From Candidatus Rhodoferax odensensis (GTDB lineage Bacteria; Pseudomonadota; Gammaproteobacteria; Burkholderiales; Burkholderiaceae_C), in NCBI GenBank assembly GCA_016718405.1, contig JADKDJ010000034.1, positions 1-64,000 of the forward strand: a DNA stretch of 64,000 nt. Direction: 5' to 3'. The notes beneath the pieces are model-generated. The model was given only the letters and a program-made list of their open reading frames with translations. It searched no databases and had not been told where the DNA came from. Positions 9,848-17,436 of this stretch are shown in pieces. The position numbers and the translations under genes are program-made. Position 1 is the first letter of the stretch. Every line of letters starts with the position of its first letter.

Positions 9848-12118
9848 ATGAAGAAAGTAGTCACGGTAACGCTGGGTTCGTCCAAGCAGGATTTCGAGTT
9901 CAAGACCGAGTTTCTGGGTCAGCAGTTTTCGGTGCGCCGCCTGGGCGCCGACAACGACACCACCAAAGCCTGGGAGCTGATGCGTCGCCAGCAGGCCTTT
10001 GCCGACGCCATTGGCTTGGGCGAAATCAGCGACCACTATCAGGTGGGCTTGCGCACCGTGGTCAACAAGGAGACCCAGCGCCTGATGAACGTGGTCACGC
10101 GCGTGCCGGTCACCACCGGCGCCACGCTGCGCCGCCTGTTGCAGGTGCGCGCTGTGCGTTTTGTGCAGAAGGAACTGGGCAACTACTTCAACAACAACCT
10201 GGTGCTGTTTCTTTCGGGCATGCGTAACTACGACATGGCGGTGGCCATGTCCGACTACACCAAGAACCTGAGCTTTGCCGACGCCCTGATCCAGACCGGC
10301 ACCCCCACCATGCTGGGTTCGCTGGAGCAACTGGAGCTGTACGCCAAAGGCGCCGAGCTGATGCTCGGTGGCCGACCCGGCGAGTTGCTCGAAGCCTCGT
10401 TGTCGGGCTTCAAGGCCAGTCGCGTCGGCGCGGCGGTGGCCAAGTCGCACGTGGTGGTGGGCACGTTTGCCGAGATCCACGCCATCGGCACGGGCGGCAA
10501 CCTGGCGGGCAAGACCCTCATCACCTCGGCGGTGGACGAGGAGCGCATGGCGTTCTTTGCCAAGTGCAAGGTCAACCTGGTGGTGGACGTGTCGCCCAAG
10601 TTGTTCGACAAGGTGGTCGGCATCAATACCCTGGAGGCCATGATTCTGGCGGCCCTGGAGAAGGGACAGGAAGAAGTCTCCGACGATGATCTGGAAGAGA
10701 TTCTGGACGAACTCAAGATCACCCCGCGGCTGCTGCACCCCACCGGCAAGTTCCGCAATATCCGCCGCTTTGCCTTTGTGGTGCATCCGCTGAGCCAGGA
10801 CTACATCAAGAAGGGCTTCCCGATTCCGGACTCGACACCGAAGTTCGTGATGGACCAGGTGGAGAAGTTCGCCGCCCACCTGCCCCCGTTTGTCTACTGC
10901 AAGATGGACAACATCATCTCGCCCACTGGCGCCGAGGCCGAAGGCTGGCTGATCTCGGTAGGTGGCACGCCCAAGGAGATGCTCTCGCGCAGCCCCGAGT
11001 TCACCTACCGGCGCCTGCTGCTGGCGGCCCGCATGGCGGAGAAGAAGGGTGCCCAGATCATGGGCCTGGGCGCCTTCACCAAGGTGGTGGGCGACGCTGG
11101 CGTGACCGTGGCGCGCCGCGCCAGCATCCCGATCACCACCGGCAACAGCTATTCAGCCTCGGGCGCGCTGTGGGCCGCGGCCGACGCCATGCGCCGCATG
11201 GGCCTGGTCAGCGTCAACAAGGACGGTCGCGTTGCCGCCAAGACCATGGTGATTGGCGCCTCGGGTTCGATTGGCTCGGTCAGTGCCCGATTGTTGGCGA
11301 TGACCTTCGATGAGGTCTACCTGGCCGGGCGCACCTTGAGCAAGCTCGATGAGCTCAAGGCCTCGATCCTGAAGGAGACGCCCGCAGCCAAGGTCTTCAC
11401 CACCATCAACTACAACGACTTGCTGGCTGACATGGACATGATCGTCACGTCCACCTCGGGCGCGGGCAAGGAAATCCTCGACATCATGAAGGTCAAGCCC
11501 GGTTGCGTCATTACCGACGTGGCGCGCCCGCTGGACCTGCCGGCGGCGGAAGTCGCCAAGCGGCCCGATGTGCTGGTGATCGAATCAGGCGAAATCGAGT
11601 TGCCCTCGCCGGTCAACATGAAGAGCATCGGCCTGCCCAAGAACGTGATTTTTGCCTGTCTGGCCGAGACTGTGGTGCTGGCCCTTGAAGGCCGCTTTGA
11701 AGTCTTCACCATTGGCCGCGACACCGAATGGGAAAAGGTCAAGGAGATCTACAAGCTCGGTCTCAAACACGGCATGAAGCTGGCCGCCATCTCGGGCGTC
11801 AAGGGTGTCTTCACCGACAAGGATATCGCCAAGGTGGTGGCGCTGGCCAAAAAGGCCCGCCTGACCTGGAGGGGCTCCAGCGGCGCCAAGGCGGCAACGC
11901 CAACCAAGGCTCCGAAGACACCGGCCAACAGGATTGCAGCAAAGCAAGCCCCGGCGCAAAAGCGGCCAGTCGCCGCGCCGAAAGCGGCCGGAGTAAAGGC
12001 AGTTACCAAGACCGCTGCCAAACCGGCACCGGCAAAGAAGGCGGCTGCCACGAAGGTGGCAGCTCCGAAGGCCGCCGCCAAGAAGAAGACCAGCACCCGC
12101 GCCAGCAAGACCGCCTAA
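9848..12118 (+). CDS. Long-chain acyl-ACP reductase (AAR)-like NAD(P)-binding protein with N-terminal extension and Lys/Ala-rich tail
   Basis: This 756-residue protein has three parts. Residues 1 to about 330 are an alpha/beta region I do not recognise. Residues about 340-660 resemble cyanobacterial long-chain acyl-ACP reductase: MGLGAFTKVVGDAGVTVARR, IPITTGNSYSASGALWAAAD, the Rossmann loop VIGASGSIGSVSARLL, MIVTSTSGAGKEI, and FACLAETVVLALEG then TIGRDTEWEKV. The Cys in FACLAE (Cys604) aligns with the cysteine of the cyanobacterial enzyme that carries the acyl group. Residues about 670-756 form a repetitive Lys/Ala/Pro tail like those of histone-H1-like or granule-associated proteins. AGGAG lies 7 bases before the ATG. 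Reduction of acyl-ACP or acyl-CoA to an aldehyde is inferred, and the adjacent alcohol dehydrogenase would complete the route to an alcohol. The stop overlaps the convergent glcF stop by 4 bases. Confidence 0.72.
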   Translation: MKKVVTVTLGSSKQDFEFKTEFLGQQFSVRRLGADNDTTKAWELMRRQQAFADAIGLGEISDHYQVGLRTVVNKETQRLMNVVTRVPVTTGATLRRLLQVRAVRFVQKELGNYFNNNLVLFLSGMRNYDMAVAMSDYTKNLSFADALIQTGTPTMLGSLEQLELYAKGAELMLGGRPGELLEASLSGFKASRVGAAVAKSHVVVGTFAEIHAIGTGGNLAGKTLITSAVDEERMAFFAKCKVNLVVDVSPKLFDKVVGINTLEAMILAALEKGQEEVSDDDLEEILDELKITPRLLHPTGKFRNIRRFAFVVHPLSQDYIKKGFPIPDSTPKFVMDQVEKFAAHLPPFVYCKMDNIISPTGAEAEGWLISVGGTPKEMLSRSPEFTYRRLLLAARMAEKKGAQIMGLGAFTKVVGDAGVTVARRASIPITTGNSYSASGALWAAADAMRRMGLVSVNKDGRVAAKTMVIGASGSIGSVSARLLAMTFDEVYLAGRTLSKLDELKASILKETPAAKVFTTINYNDLLADMDMIVTSTSGAGKEILDIMKVKPGCVITDVARPLDLPAAEVAKRPDVLVIESGEIELPSPVNMKSIGLPKNVIFACLAETVVLALEGRFEVFTIGRDTEWEKVKEIYKLGLKHGMKLAAISGVKGVFTDKDIAKVVALAKKARLTWRGSSGAKAATPTKAPKTPANRIAAKQAPAQKRPVAAPKAAGVKAVTKTAAKPAPAKKAAATKVAAPKAAAKKKTSTRASKTA

Positions 12119-13395
12119 GCGCCTGACGGGGCGCCGCGCAGCAGCGCCTCATCCAGCACCTCGATCCAGTGCCGCACCGGCGTGGCGGTGCCGCTTTGCA
12201 GGTGGGTGATGCAGCCAATGTTGGCCGAGACAATCTGGTCCGGCTGCCGGCCCTCGAAGGTCTGGTCCAGGTGGCCAAGCTTGCGGTCACGCAACTGATA
12301 GGACAACTTTGGATTGAGCACCGAGTAGGTGCCAGCCGAGCCGCAACACAGGTGTGATTCGCAGCCGGTGACCTTGACATCAAAGCCGAGTTCGCGCAAG
12401 TTTGTCTCCACGCCGCCGCGCAATTGCTGGCCATGCTGCAGGGTGCACGGCGGATGAAATGCAATTCTGCCGCCGCGTGAGCCGGCCTTGACGGTCAGGC
12501 GATCCCCGAACTGGCGCACCATCTCGGGTAGCCACTCGCTGATGTCCACGGTAAGTGAACTCACACGCGCGGCTTTGGCGGCATAACGCGGATCGTCCTG
12601 CAGAATGTGGCCGTACTCCTTGACCGTGACGCCGCAGCCCGAGGCGTTCATGACAATCGCCTCGACCGACGCGCCGCCAGGGGCCGGCTCGATGTAAGGC
12701 CACCAGGCGTCGATATTGGCGCGCATCTCGGCCTTGCCGCCATCCTGATCGTTCAAGTGGTACTTGACGGCGCCGCAGCATCCACCTGCCTTAGCAACAA
12801 CGGTCTGCACACCCATGGCATCGAGCACGCGCGCGGTGGCGGAGTTGATATTGGGCATCATGGCGGGTTGCACGCAGCCAGCGAGCATCAGCACCTTGCG
12901 CGCATGCTGACGCGTCGGCCATGCCCCGGCCTGCTGTCTGGGCGGCACTTTGCTCTTGAGCGTGGCCGGCATCAGCGGACGCACCATCTGGCCGAGCTTC
13001 ATGGCCGGGGCGAACAAGGGCGACGGCAGCCCTTCCTTGAGCGCCCAGCGCAGCGCCCGCTCAGGCAGCGGGCGTGGCACCTTGGCGTCCACCAGCTTGC
13101 GGCCAATGTCGAGCAGGTGGCCATACTCCACGCCGGATGGGCAGGTGGTTTCGCAATTGCGGCAGGTCAGGCAACGGTCCAGGTGCAACTGTGTCTTGGC
13201 GGTCGGCTCGGCGCCTTCAAGCACTTGCTTGATCAGGTAAATGCGCCCACGCGGGCCATCGAGTTCATCACCGAGCAACTGGTAGGTGGGGCAGGTAGCG
13301 GTGCAAAAGCCGCAGTGCACGCATTTGCTGAGCAAGGCTTGCGCCGCCTGGCCGTCTGGCGTGCCTTGGTACTCGGGGGCGAGATGGGTGTGCAT
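12115..13395 (-). CDS. glcF: Glycolate oxidase iron-sulfur subunit
   Basis: GlcF passes electrons from the FAD subunits of glycolate dehydrogenase to the respiratory chain, in the pathway from glycolate to glyoxylate. The 426-residue sequence has two 4Fe-4S motifs, CVHCGFCTATCP (about residues 25-36) and CLTCRNCETTCP (about 75-86). Two CCG-type cysteine domains follow, with LAGCVQPAMMPN, GGCCGAVKYH and later GCESHLCCGSAGTYSVL. The length fits the family (about 405-430). Its ATG overlaps the glcE stop by one base (TGATG), so translation is probably coupled. The third usual subunit, glcD, is not adjacent and was not seen in the window. Confidence 0.93.
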   Translation of the reverse strand: MHTHLAPEYQGTPDGQAAQALLSKCVHCGFCTATCPTYQLLGDELDGPRGRIYLIKQVLEGAEPTAKTQLHLDRCLTCRNCETTCPSGVEYGHLLDIGRKLVDAKVPRPLPERALRWALKEGLPSPLFAPAMKLGQMVRPLMPATLKSKVPPRQQAGAWPTRQHARKVLMLAGCVQPAMMPNINSATARVLDAMGVQTVVAKAGGCCGAVKYHLNDQDGGKAEMRANIDAWWPYIEPAPGGASVEAIVMNASGCGVTVKEYGHILQDDPRYAAKAARVSSLTVDISEWLPEMVRQFGDRLTVKAGSRGGRIAFHPPCTLQHGQQLRGGVETNLRELGFDVKVTGCESHLCCGSAGTYSVLNPKLSYQLRDRKLGHLDQTFEGRQPDQIVSANIGCITHLQSGTATPVRHWIEVLDEALLRGAPSGA

Positions 13396-14519
13396 CAGAA
13401 CTCCGCGTACAAGCGACCTGAATCAAAAACACCGAGCGGATCAAACTCGGCTTGGAGCCGCTGGTGGATTGGCCCAAGCGCTGGGGCCAGTGGACCAAAT
13501 CGCGACTCGGACTCCAGCGCCGCTGCCGCAGAAGCCACGAACAGCGTGGCGCTGCCCGAGTGGCGAGCGGCCAGTTCGCGCAGGCTGGCCCCAGCGCCCG
13601 CAGGCGCGCGCAGCCAGCGCTGGGCGCCATGCCACTCCAACAACTGCGCCCAGGGCAAGTCGAGCGCAGGCGCGGTTTGGGGCAGACTCAGGCGCCACAA
13701 ATGGGGCGCCGCGTCACTGGGCTGCACAAAGAAGGGCAAGCGGTGATCGCGACAGGCCTGCCAGTCGGGCATGGCCTGGCCATTGTCGATCTGACGGCCC
13801 GAGACGTCCCGCGTCATGCGCGTCACGGCTGCGGCCACGGCTGCTGCGGCACCCCGAAGCCGCACAAACAGCAGGTCTTTGTCCACATCCTGCACCCAGC
13901 AACTGGCATTGAGCGGAAGGGGTTGCGCGCCCCAGCGGTGCAAGTGGGTCAGGGCCTGGGTCTGGTCGAGCTCAAACACCAAGGTGGCTTCGGCTGGCGC
14001 CACCGGCAACACCTTGAGCGAGACCTCCGTGATCACACCCAGCACCCCCATGGAGCCGACCATCAGGCGCGAGACGTCGTACCCCGCCACGTTCTTCATA
14101 ACCTGGCCGCCAAAGGCCAGATGTTGGGCCCGCCCATTGATCAGCTTCAATCCCAACACGAAATCGCGCACGGCCCCGACACTGGCGCGCGAGGGCCCAC
14201 TCAAACCCGCCGCCACCGTGCCACCGACGGTGGCCCCGCCACCTGTATAGCGGTAGTGCGGCGGCTCAAAAGCCAGGCACTGCTTGCGCTCGGCAAGCGT
14301 CGCCTCCAGCTCGGCCAACGGTGTGCCGGCGCGCGCCGTAACCACCAGCTCGGTCGGCTCGTAGCTGACGATACCCCGCAGGGCCGTCGTGTCAAGTCGC
14401 TCGCCGATCGGTGGCCGACCGTAGAAATCCTTGCTGCCGCCACCGCGAATGGTCAGGCCGCGGCGCTCAGCGCCGGCCTGACGGATTTGGTCGGCGAGTT
14501 GGGCGATCAGTTTTTCCAT
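13395..14519 (-). CDS. glcE: Glycolate oxidase FAD-binding subunit
   Basis: GlcE is the accessory FAD-binding subunit of glycolate dehydrogenase. The 374-residue protein starts MEKLIAQLADQIRQAG and carries the PCMH-type FAD-binding features: LTIRGGGSKDFYG, GIVSYEPTELVVTARAGTPL, YRYTGGGATVGGTVAAGLSG, and QVMKNVAGYDVSRLMVGSMG then GVLGVITEVSLKVLP. It ends with EFDPLGVFDSGRL, as GlcE proteins do. The ATG at 14517-14519 was preferred to an upstream start at 14597, which adds 26 residues unlike the family. It is translationally coupled to glcF. Confidence 0.92.
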   Translation of the reverse strand: MEKLIAQLADQIRQAGAERRGLTIRGGGSKDFYGRPPIGERLDTTALRGIVSYEPTELVVTARAGTPLAELEATLAERKQCLAFEPPHYRYTGGGATVGGTVAAGLSGPSRASVGAVRDFVLGLKLINGRAQHLAFGGQVMKNVAGYDVSRLMVGSMGVLGVITEVSLKVLPVAPAEATLVFELDQTQALTHLHRWGAQPLPLNASCWVQDVDKDLLFVRLRGAAAAVAAAVTRMTRDVSGRQIDNGQAMPDWQACRDHRLPFFVQPSDAAPHLWRLSLPQTAPALDLPWAQLLEWHGAQRWLRAPAGAGASLRELAARHSGSATLFVASAAAALESESRFGPLAPALGPIHQRLQAEFDPLGVFDSGRLYAEF

Positions 14520-14618
14520 GCTGGCATCGTAGCGTCCAACATCGCAATCGGATTGAATTTTTTGAACACCCTGTGTTCGAGAAATTGTGGTGCCCACGGC
14601 GACCCCACACGCAGCACG

Positions 14619-15545
14619 TCAATCGCTGAAGCCATTCGCCGGCAGGCCCGGCACATCCACCCGCATGGAGATGACACAACCCGACAACGGGTACGCTGCC
14701 AGTTCCTGTGCGCTGCGCTCCTTGCTGACCGAGGTCAGGTACAGGGTCCGCAAATCATCGCCGCCAAAACACGGCATGGTGGGGCACTGCATTGGTGTGG
14801 CGATATCGGCAAGCAGTTCGCCCGTGGGGGCAAATTGGAGCAAGCGCGCGCCCTCGTACATGGCCACCCAGTAGTTGCCCAACACGTCGACCGCCGCGCC
14901 ATCCGGGCGGCCACGATAACCAGGCATGCCAGGCTGCCCACCGCTCGGCTTGGGCTCAAAGCGCTGAAACACCCGCTGATTGCTCGTCACGTTGGTGCTG
15001 GCATCCCAATCCCAGGCGTAGATGACGTGGCGCGGGGTATCTGACCAGTACACAGTCTGGTTGTCAGGCGACCAGGCCAGACCATTGCCGGTCAGGGCGC
15101 CGCCGGCGTGCCGCACCACCGTGATCGAGCCCGGTGGGCGGCAGTCGAGTGAGATCAGTTCGGCCGCAGAGTGCGCCTTGGACTCGTCGACCGTGCCAAC
15201 CCAGAAGCGGCCCAACACGTCACACTTGCCGTCATTGGCGCGGGTGATGGTGTTGTCGTGCGTGAACCTGTGCAAACACGTCAGTGCGCCGCCCCACTGG
15301 GGCGCGCGGTATACGCCGTCACGCAGGCCCACCACCAGCCCGCCCGTGTGTGCGGGTGCGATGCAGCCGGGCTCCTGCGCATGCGGCGCGGCCATCGGCC
15401 AAGTCTCGACCGCGCCTGTGACCACGTTGCAGCGCCGGATCTTCTTGCCGGCAATGTCCACCCAGTAAAGCATCTGCTCACGCGGGTGCCAGAAGGGCGA
15501 CTCGCCCAACTGGTCGGGCGTGGTGGTGACAGCTTGCCAAGTCAT
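14619..15545 (-). CDS. SMP-30/gluconolactonase/LRE family protein
   Basis: This 308-residue six-bladed beta-propeller belongs to the family that hydrolyses sugar lactones with a single divalent metal. Metal and substrate residues are visible: Glu in LGESPFWHP (residue 15 region), Asn in ITRANDGKCD, Asn in GALTGNGLAWSPD, and Asp in RGRPDGAAVD. The length is normal (280-310). It sits between the aldose-epimerase-like gene and glcE on the same strand, in a run of sugar-acid genes, which fits a lactonase step in sugar oxidation. The natural lactone is not determinable. Confidence 0.87.
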   Translation of the reverse strand: MTWQAVTTTPDQLGESPFWHPREQMLYWVDIAGKKIRRCNVVTGAVETWPMAAPHAQEPGCIAPAHTGGLVVGLRDGVYRAPQWGGALTCLHRFTHDNTITRANDGKCDVLGRFWVGTVDESKAHSAAELISLDCRPPGSITVVRHAGGALTGNGLAWSPDNQTVYWSDTPRHVIYAWDWDASTNVTSNQRVFQRFEPKPSGGQPGMPGYRGRPDGAAVDVLGNYWVAMYEGARLLQFAPTGELLADIATPMQCPTMPCFGGDDLRTLYLTSVSKERSAQELAAYPLSGCVISMRVDVPGLPANGFSD

Positions 15546-15603
15546 GACAATACCTGCCCGCGTCGAGCTACGGCGCGGTTCGCCTTGGGAGCGGCCCAGC
15601 GGC

Positions 15604-16485
15604 TCACGGGGACACCTTCGGGGCGCGTTCGACGCGAATGTTCATCTCGGCCGACATCGACGCGCCGGGCTGCAACACGCACACACCCAACTCAGAGAGA
15701 CCGACGCCTGCACCTTGCTCCAGCAGATTGATGGCGTTGTTGACGTGGCTGACCGGCTCTACCGCCACATAGTCGCGACTGGCATTGGTGTAGACCACCA
15801 CAAAGTGCAAGCTGGAGCTGACCGTTGTGTGCAGCAACGAGTCTGATAGGTGCAAGGCGCCACACCAGCCGTCATAGCAGTGGTCCACATCGAGCCCGTG
15901 GCAGTCGCGGTCTAGACCTGGGCTGGTGCTGCGCTGCGTCGGCAGCTTGTCGGCCCCCATCTCCCAGCGCCCGGTAGCCTCAAAACGGATGTGGGTATCG
16001 GCGCGCTTCACAAAGTACGGGTGCCAACCCAGCCCCACCGGCGCCGCCACGGCCGACTGGTTGGTGATGCTCAGCGTCAACTCCAGCACATCGTCGCACA
16101 GGCGAAAGGCCTGCGAGGCATCGAAGGCAAAGGGCCAGCCTTCGTCGCCCCGGTGCTCGAACGACAGCAAGGCGAACTGGTCGCCAGCTTCGAGCACGCT
16201 CCAGGGCCGCAGCCAGCCCACGCCGTGGATAGCATGCGGCTCGAAGCCCTCGGGCACCACCAGGGGATGATCGGTACCCGCCCAGCGCAAGCTGCCGTGG
16301 CCGACCCGGTTGGAGAAAGGCACCAGCGGATAGCTGCCCGCCTGGCGCACCGATGTCAGCGCGGTCGCTGGCGTACTGCGCAGCACCGGTGTCTGGCCGA
16401 GCCAGAGCCCGGCGATGGCACCGCCCAGCGCGGGCGCGATCTCGCAACGCAGAGCGTCGCTGGCAAGCAGCAGGGATGTCGTCAT
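15604..16485 (-). CDS. Aldose 1-epimerase family protein
   Basis: This galactose-mutarotase-like beta-sandwich protein has 293 residues from the ATG of MTTSLLLASDALRCEIAP. GGAG lies 10 bases upstream of that ATG. A longer frame to 16614 adds 43 low-complexity residues and was rejected. Family features are SYPLVPFSNRVGHGSLRWAG (arginine of the sugar site), AIHGVGWLRPW (first catalytic His), PVGLGWHPYF (second His) and a late Glu in VAVEPVSHVNNAIN. The reaction would be interconversion of alpha and beta anomers of an aldose. Neighbours (SMP-30 lactonase upstream of glcE) suggest a role in hexose oxidation. Confidence 0.87.
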   Translation of the reverse strand: MTTSLLLASDALRCEIAPALGGAIAGLWLGQTPVLRSTPATALTSVRQAGSYPLVPFSNRVGHGSLRWAGTDHPLVVPEGFEPHAIHGVGWLRPWSVLEAGDQFALLSFEHRGDEGWPFAFDASQAFRLCDDVLELTLSITNQSAVAAPVGLGWHPYFVKRADTHIRFEATGRWEMGADKLPTQRSTSPGLDRDCHGLDVDHCYDGWCGALHLSDSLLHTTVSSSLHFVVVYTNASRDYVAVEPVSHVNNAINLLEQGAGVGLSELGVCVLQPGASMSAEMNIRVERAPKVSP

Positions 16486-16606
16486 GGCATGCAGTCTCCT
16501 GGGAGCGATTGTGCCCGCTGGCGCGCCTGACGGCTGGCCCCAACGCCCGCCGCATGGTTTCAACCGAGGTACGAAACGCGGCCCAGGGTACGAGCCGCTC
16601 GGTTGA

Positions 16607-16972
16607 TCAATCAATAATCATGTAAGTCTTGGTCAGCGTCTCCAAGACCTCAAACGCACCTTCGAACCCGGGTGCGATATAGATCGCCTGGCCCGGGCCG
16701 GCTTCTTCGAACGTGCCATCCGCCGCGTGCACGCGACAACGCCCACTCAAGACCGTGAACAGTTCGCGCTCGGTCGGTCCCATCTGGATGCGCCACTTGC
16801 CGGGCTCGCAGCGCCAAACGCCGCAGTACACCGTCCCCTTGTCCACCGATGACTGCACCCGGTTCCAGGTTTCGCGCTTCGGATTGCCCGCCAGCAACCG
16901 TTCGGGTTTGGGGTAGTCCACGTCGGGCACGCCGTTTGGAGAGGCACTCAGTTGGATCAGGTCATCACGCAT
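16607..16972 (-). CDS. Cupin domain protein (DUF861-like)
   Basis: This is a 121-residue single-domain cupin. It shows TVYCGVWRCEPGKWRIQMGP then TERELFTVLSGRCRVHAADG, and GPGQAIYIAPGFEGAFEV. This matches the small cupin_3 family, including (S)-ureidoglycine aminohydrolase-like and uncharacterised sugar-associated proteins. Metal-binding His residues of classical cupins are mostly absent, so it may not be an enzyme. It is the first gene of the minus-strand run leading to glcF and is separated from the divergent DUF2798 gene by about 70 bases. Confidence 0.8.
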   Translation of the reverse strand: MRDDLIQLSASPNGVPDVDYPKPERLLAGNPKRETWNRVQSSVDKGTVYCGVWRCEPGKWRIQMGPTERELFTVLSGRCRVHAADGTFEEAGPGQAIYIAPGFEGAFEVLETLTKTYMIID

Positions 16973-17043
16973 GGCGCGATGCTACCAAACTAGAATGCGC
17001 CGACACGCCGATCAATGGCCCAACCGATGCCAACCAAGCCCCC

Positions 17044-17316
17044 ATGAACACCCCCGATCGATCCGCCAGCGCCAAGTCCTCCTGGCCCAAGATTCCAGCG
17101 CGCTACGCCCACTTGGTGGGACCGCTGCTGCTGTCGTGCCTGATGACCTTTCTGGTATCCCTGATCGCCACCCTGCGCAGCCTGGGTCTGGTCGATGGTC
17201 TGTTTCGCATCTGGATGGGCGCCTGGCTCTTGTCCTGGATGGCGGCGTTTCCGACGCTGCTGTTGGTGCAACCGCTGGTGCGCCGCATCATGAATGTGAT
17301 TGTCGACAAGCCCTGA
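17044..17316 (+). CDS. DUF2798 family small membrane protein
   Basis: This 90-residue inner-membrane protein has two hydrophobic helices (about residues 26-48, HLVGPLLLSCLMTFLVSLIA, and 58-80, MGAWLLSWMAAFPTLLLVQP) and a short basic C-terminus, the layout of DUF2798. Its function is unknown. The ATG at 17044 was chosen because translation upstream of it in the same frame (16849-17043) is antisense to the cupin gene. A clear ribosome-binding site is not seen. Confidence 0.72.
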   Translation: MNTPDRSASAKSSWPKIPARYAHLVGPLLLSCLMTFLVSLIATLRSLGLVDGLFRIWMGAWLLSWMAAFPTLLLVQPLVRRIMNVIVDKP

Positions 17317-17360
17317 GTCCAGCGCAGCGGCATCCCAGGGTGCTGCCGCGCTTGGCAAAG

Positions 17361-17394
17361 AAAAAAGCCCGCACCCAGCAAAGTGGATGCGAGC
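17361..17394 (-). terminator. Rho-independent terminator downstream of amtB
   Basis: On the minus strand, GCTCGCATCC pairs with GGGTGCGGGC over 10 positions (two G-U pairs) around an 8-base loop and is followed directly by six T residues. It lies 43 bases after the amtB stop, the usual place for the end of the TorF-glnK-amtB transcript. A second stem (17405-17412 with 17419-17426) lies between it and the stop, without a T-run. Confidence 0.75.
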
Positions 17395-17436
17395 CCAGAA
17401 GGCGGTGCCGGGACGGGCCCCGGCACACCGATGACC

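Noticed and set aside
17405..17426. Hairpin GTGCCGGG/CCCGGCAC as the amtB terminator
   Set aside because: It lacks a T-run; the stem at 17361-17394 with six T residues is the better candidate.
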